This document shows positions 61,079 through 64,000 of a DNA stretch of 64,000 bases, piece after piece. The stretch is from assembly GCA_003332265.1 (NCBI GenBank), contig QPGA01000001.1:1-64000 (forward strand), given 5' to 3'. The stretch is from Candidatus Accumulibacter meliphilus. GTDB lineage: Bacteria; Pseudomonadota; Gammaproteobacteria; Burkholderiales; Rhodocyclaceae. The notes under the pieces were generated by a model that was not told where the DNA came from, searched no databases, and saw only the letters and a program-made list of their open reading frames with translations. Each line of letters opens with the position of its first letter. Position 1 is the first letter of the stretch. Both the position numbers and the translations under genes were made by a program.

Positions 61079-64000
61079 TTGAAGAGTTTCACGGCCTATC
61101 TTGAGCGTCTGACCGTTGCGCGACGCGTCTACGGCTTTACTGCCGTGGCGCTTCTTGCGCTGCTCGCGGTCGGGGGGTCGCTCTTTGCCGGCGGGCAGCG
61201 TCTTGAAGAGCCCACCAGTCAGTCCTATCGGCAGGCGCACGCCGCGCTGGCGATGGTCAGGGAGCTGCGCTATCAGCTGCTCTCCATGCAGCTACTACTG
61301 CGCGACCTGATCGGTGGAGAAAAGGGGGGCCGGCGAACGGCACTCGAACCGCAGCTGGCCGCCGTTGACGCGCGCTTTCTCGAAGGCTTGCAGCAGCTGC
61401 GCGCTTTACATGCGGGCGATCAGCAAGACCTTGCGCAGGCCGAAGTCCTCTATCGAGCGCTGATCAGCGATCATGCTGGTGGCATCGAGGCGCGGCAAAG
61501 CGGTCCAGTGCAGAGTGCCGGGCGGCGCAGCCTGGCATCGACCTCCGGGAATCCTGCGCTGCTACTGAGCCAACAGCTCGAACGGATTGGCGAAGCAGCG
61601 TCGGCCGAAATCCAGCGCCTGCAGGCCCTCGCCAGCGATGTCCAGCACGGCGAGCAGCGGCAGCGGGCGATCTCTCTGATTGTCGCCTGCGCGGCGCTGT
61701 TGTTGCTGGCCGCCGCCTTTCTGGCCCGCTCGCTCGTGCGGCCGCTACAGCGCCTGAGTGAGAGCATTGCCAGCCTCGCGCAGGGCAGGTTCGAACAGGC
61801 CATTCCCTGCCAGGAACAGGACAGCGAAATCGGCGAGATCGGGCGGCATGTCGCGACCCTGAAAAGTGCCTATCAAGGAATGGCGGCGCAGCGCTGGATC
61901 AGGACCAATATCTCGGCTGTTTCGAGAGAGCTGCGACAGGCCGCGAGCTTCACCGATCTGGGTGAGAAACTGATGGCCGGCCTGATGCCTTTGCTGGGTG
62001 CTGCGCAAGGCGCTTTCTTCATCGTCACCGAGAAGCGCCAGACCCTGAAAATGATCGCCACTTACGGCGTCGACCGGCACGCCGAGCTGGCCATCATCGC
62101 GTTTGGTGAAGGGCTGGTCGGACAGTGCGCGAGCGACGGCCGCTTGCGGGTGATCAGCGACCCGCCCGAGGGCTATGTGCGCATTCGCTCCGGGCTGGGT
62201 GAGGCCGCCGCCAAGGCCATTCTGTTGGCGCCCGTGATGCGCGCCGAGCGATCGCTGGCGGTCATCGAACTGGCTTCATTGCGTGCTTTCAGCGACGATG
62301 AGCGAGCGGTCCTCGATGGCTTGCTGCCGATCGTGGCCATGAATCTCGAGATCATCGAACGCAATACGCGTACCGAGCGACTGCTCGAGGCGACTCAGCA
62401 ACAGGCCGAACAGTTGGAAAAACAGGCCGCCGAGCTGGCGGCGATGGAGGAGCACAGCCGCCTGATCCTGGGCTCGGTGAGTGATGGCATTCTCGGCCTC
62501 GACCGCGATGGCCTGCTGATTTTCGCCAATCCGGCAGTCCTCCGCCTGCTCGGCTACACCGCGGCAGAGATTTTCCGCCAGCCCTTCCACGAGTTGGCAC
62601 ACTACGCCTATGCCGATGGTCGTGATCTTCCCTACGCCTGCTGTGCGATGCATCTGACCGCGCAGGATGGACAGACGCGCCAGGTCGACAACGAAGTACT
62701 GTGGCGCAAGGATGGCACGCCCTTGGCTGTCGAGTACGCTACGACGCCGTTCCACAAGGCCGATGTTCTGGTCGGTACGGTCATCGTTTTTCGCGACATC
62801 ACCGAGCGTCGCGCCGCGGAAGCGCGTCTTCGACAGGCACACGACGAGCAGACGGCGATTCTTGAAACCGCCAGCCTCGGGATCGCATTCATTAAGGAAG
62901 GCGTTTTTGTCAACGTCAACCGCCGCCTGGGTGAATTGCTCGCTTGCGCTGCCGAGGATCTCATTGGCAGGCAGGCGACGCTTTGTGTTCCGGAAGGCGC
63001 CTACCCGCTTGCCGACGGAGGCTTCAACAGCGGCTTGACGCCTGGCGAGATCCTGGTGCGGGTGATCGAACTGCAGCGCCAGGACGGCGCGCGCTTCTGG
63101 TGTCGGGTCAGCGGACGGGCGGTCGACGCCGCTTCGCTGGGGCAGGGAACGGTGTGGACCTTCGAAGACGTGAGCAAGGAACGTGAGGCTGCCGAAGCGA
63201 TGCAGCGCTCGCAGGAGTTGGCCGAGGAAACGCTACGCATGAAAACGGGTTTTCTGGCCAACATGAGTCATGAAATTCGCACTCCGATGAACGCCATCAT
63301 CGGCATGTCGCATCTGCTCGCCGAGACCGAGCTGAGCGCATGCCAGCGCGACTATGCAAAAAAAATCCGCGACTCGGGGCGGCATCTGCTGGCCATCGTC
63401 GACGACATTCTCGACTTTTCCAAGATCGAGGCAGGCAAGTTGATGATCGAGCAGGCCGAGTTTGCGCTCGCTGACGTTCTTGAGCAGACACTCGACCTGA
63501 TGCGAGCCAAGAGCAAGGGCAAAGGACTGCAAGTACTTATTTCCCTCGATCCTTCGCTGCCGCCGCGACTCGTCGGCGACTCCTTGCGTTTGGGGCAGAT
63601 TCTGATCAACTACACCAACAACGCGGTCAAGTTCACGGAGCAGGGCGAGGTGGAGATCCGGGTCAGTGTCCGTGACAGCGATGCGCAAAGCCTGCTGCTC
63701 CATTTTGCCGTCAGAGACACCGGCATCGGCTTGACCGGTGAGCAGATGTCGCGACTGTTCGAAAGTTTTTCTCAGGCCGATACCTCCACCACCCGTCGTT
63801 TTGGCGGCACCGGTCTCGGTCTGGCGATTTCCAAAAAGCTTGCCGAACTGATGGGGGGCGAAGTTGGCGTCAGCAGCGAGTACGGCAAGGGCTCGACCTT
63901 CTGGTTCACCGCGCGGCTGCGCCTCGCCGCTCACACGCCGCAAGCTACCGTGGCTGCGCCGGGAGAGGAGCTGCGCTTGCCGAGTGGCGAGGCCGAGGCC
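61079..64000 (+). CDS. Membrane histidine kinase with HAMP, GAF and two PAS domains (3' end beyond window)
   Basis: The frame is open from TTG 61079 to the right edge (974 codons seen), so the gene is incomplete. Layout: transmembrane helix (about 18-40), a periplasmic helical sensor (40-195), second helix (about 197-218), HAMP (220-270), GAF (about 285-430), coiled coil, PAS (about 455-575), PAS (590-700), HisKA with phospho-acceptor His731 in SHEIRTP, and HATPase with NAVKF, DTGIGL and GTGLGLA. The visible end is the linker after the kinase, so receiver domains probably follow (hybrid kinase). The next in-frame stop upstream is at 61058-61060. The signal is unknown. The 134 bases before it hold no recognised gene. 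Confidence 0.9.
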   Translation, partial: MKSFTAYLERLTVARRVYGFTAVALLALLAVGGSLFAGGQRLEEPTSQSYRQAHAALAMVRELRYQLLSMQLLLRDLIGGEKGGRRTALEPQLAAVDARFLEGLQQLRALHAGDQQDLAQAEVLYRALISDHAGGIEARQSGPVQSAGRRSLASTSGNPALLLSQQLERIGEAASAEIQRLQALASDVQHGEQRQRAISLIVACAALLLLAAAFLARSLVRPLQRLSESIASLAQGRFEQAIPCQEQDSEIGEIGRHVATLKSAYQGMAAQRWIRTNISAVSRELRQAASFTDLGEKLMAGLMPLLGAAQGAFFIVTEKRQTLKMIATYGVDRHAELAIIAFGEGLVGQCASDGRLRVISDPPEGYVRIRSGLGEAAAKAILLAPVMRAERSLAVIELASLRAFSDDERAVLDGLLPIVAMNLEIIERNTRTERLLEATQQQAEQLEKQAAELAAMEEHSRLILGSVSDGILGLDRDGLLIFANPAVLRLLGYTAAEIFRQPFHELAHYAYADGRDLPYACCAMHLTAQDGQTRQVDNEVLWRKDGTPLAVEYATTPFHKADVLVGTVIVFRDITERRAAEARLRQAHDEQTAILETASLGIAFIKEGVFVNVNRRLGELLACAAEDLIGRQATLCVPEGAYPLADGGFNSGLTPGEILVRVIELQRQDGARFWCRVSGRAVDAASLGQGTVWTFEDVSKEREAAEAMQRSQELAEETLRMKTGFLANMSHEIRTPMNAIIGMSHLLAETELSACQRDYAKKIRDSGRHLLAIVDDILDFSKIEAGKLMIEQAEFALADVLEQTLDLMRAKSKGKGLQVLISLDPSLPPRLVGDSLRLGQILINYTNNAVKFTEQGEVEIRVSVRDSDAQSLLLHFAVRDTGIGLTGEQMSRLFESFSQADTSTTRRFGGTGLGLAISKKLAELMGGEVGVSSEYGKGSTFWFTARLRLAAHTPQATVAAPGEELRLPSGEAEA

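Overview
The window is a high-GC bacterial chromosome segment. Gene order and protein flavour point to a betaproteobacterium of the Rhodocyclales, close to Candidatus Accumulibacter. The main pointers are a secG / tRNA-Leu / nuoA-N block, a smc-zipA-ligA block, a dapC-dapD-pilU-dapE-prmB block, and a paired cyanophycin synthetase locus with the cyanophycin-associated DUF1854 and ABC-transporter genes. The genus is an inference; no 16S gene is present.

Layout. Bases 1-10.2 kb are accessory DNA. They hold the 3' end of an IS1595-type transposase, a fragment of a filamentous-phage-type replication initiation protein, and a beheaded hypothetical gene. A type I restriction-modification locus follows: hsdM, hsdS, a Fic protein, hsdR and a YgjP-type metallopeptidase. 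The island ends beside a leftward tRNA-Arg(ACG). A perfect 23-bp direct repeat occurs at 579-601, exactly between two truncated genes, and at 10157-10179, inside the tRNA-Arg terminator, so the RM block looks like a mobile insert at that terminator.

10.5-21.5 kb carries housekeeping genes, mostly on the minus strand: pepN; an SGNH hydrolase, prmB, dapE, pilU, dapD and dapC in one tight leftward run; a DMT exporter (plus strand); a UPF0149/SEC-C protein; and queF. 21.7-31.0 kb is a rightward run: smc, zipA, ligA, a hypoxanthine-type phosphoribosyltransferase, a methylthioinosine/methylthioadenosine phosphorylase, a peptide deformylase and a low-molecular-weight tyrosine phosphatase. 31-36 kb holds an HDOD protein, an RluF-like pseudouridine synthase with a degenerate active site, a glycine-zipper lipoprotein and a FapA/DUF342 protein.

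36.1-45.0 kb is a leftward cyanophycin locus: a spermidine-synthase-like protein, an ABC exporter with an N-terminal zinc ribbon, a DUF1854 protein, CphA' (short paralogue) and CphA (full-length synthetase). No cyanophycinase or isoaspartyl dipeptidase lies in the window. 45.1-60.4 kb is secG, tRNA-Leu(GAG) and all fourteen genes of respiratory complex I (nuoA-N), closed by a hairpin terminator. A NUDIX ADP-ribose pyrophosphatase follows. The window ends inside a large membrane histidine kinase that is open at the right edge.

The parts most worth a second look are the tRNA-terminator island with its embedded Fic protein, the ABC/DUF1854/cyanophycin locus, and the pseudouridine synthase whose catalytic Asp is Glu.
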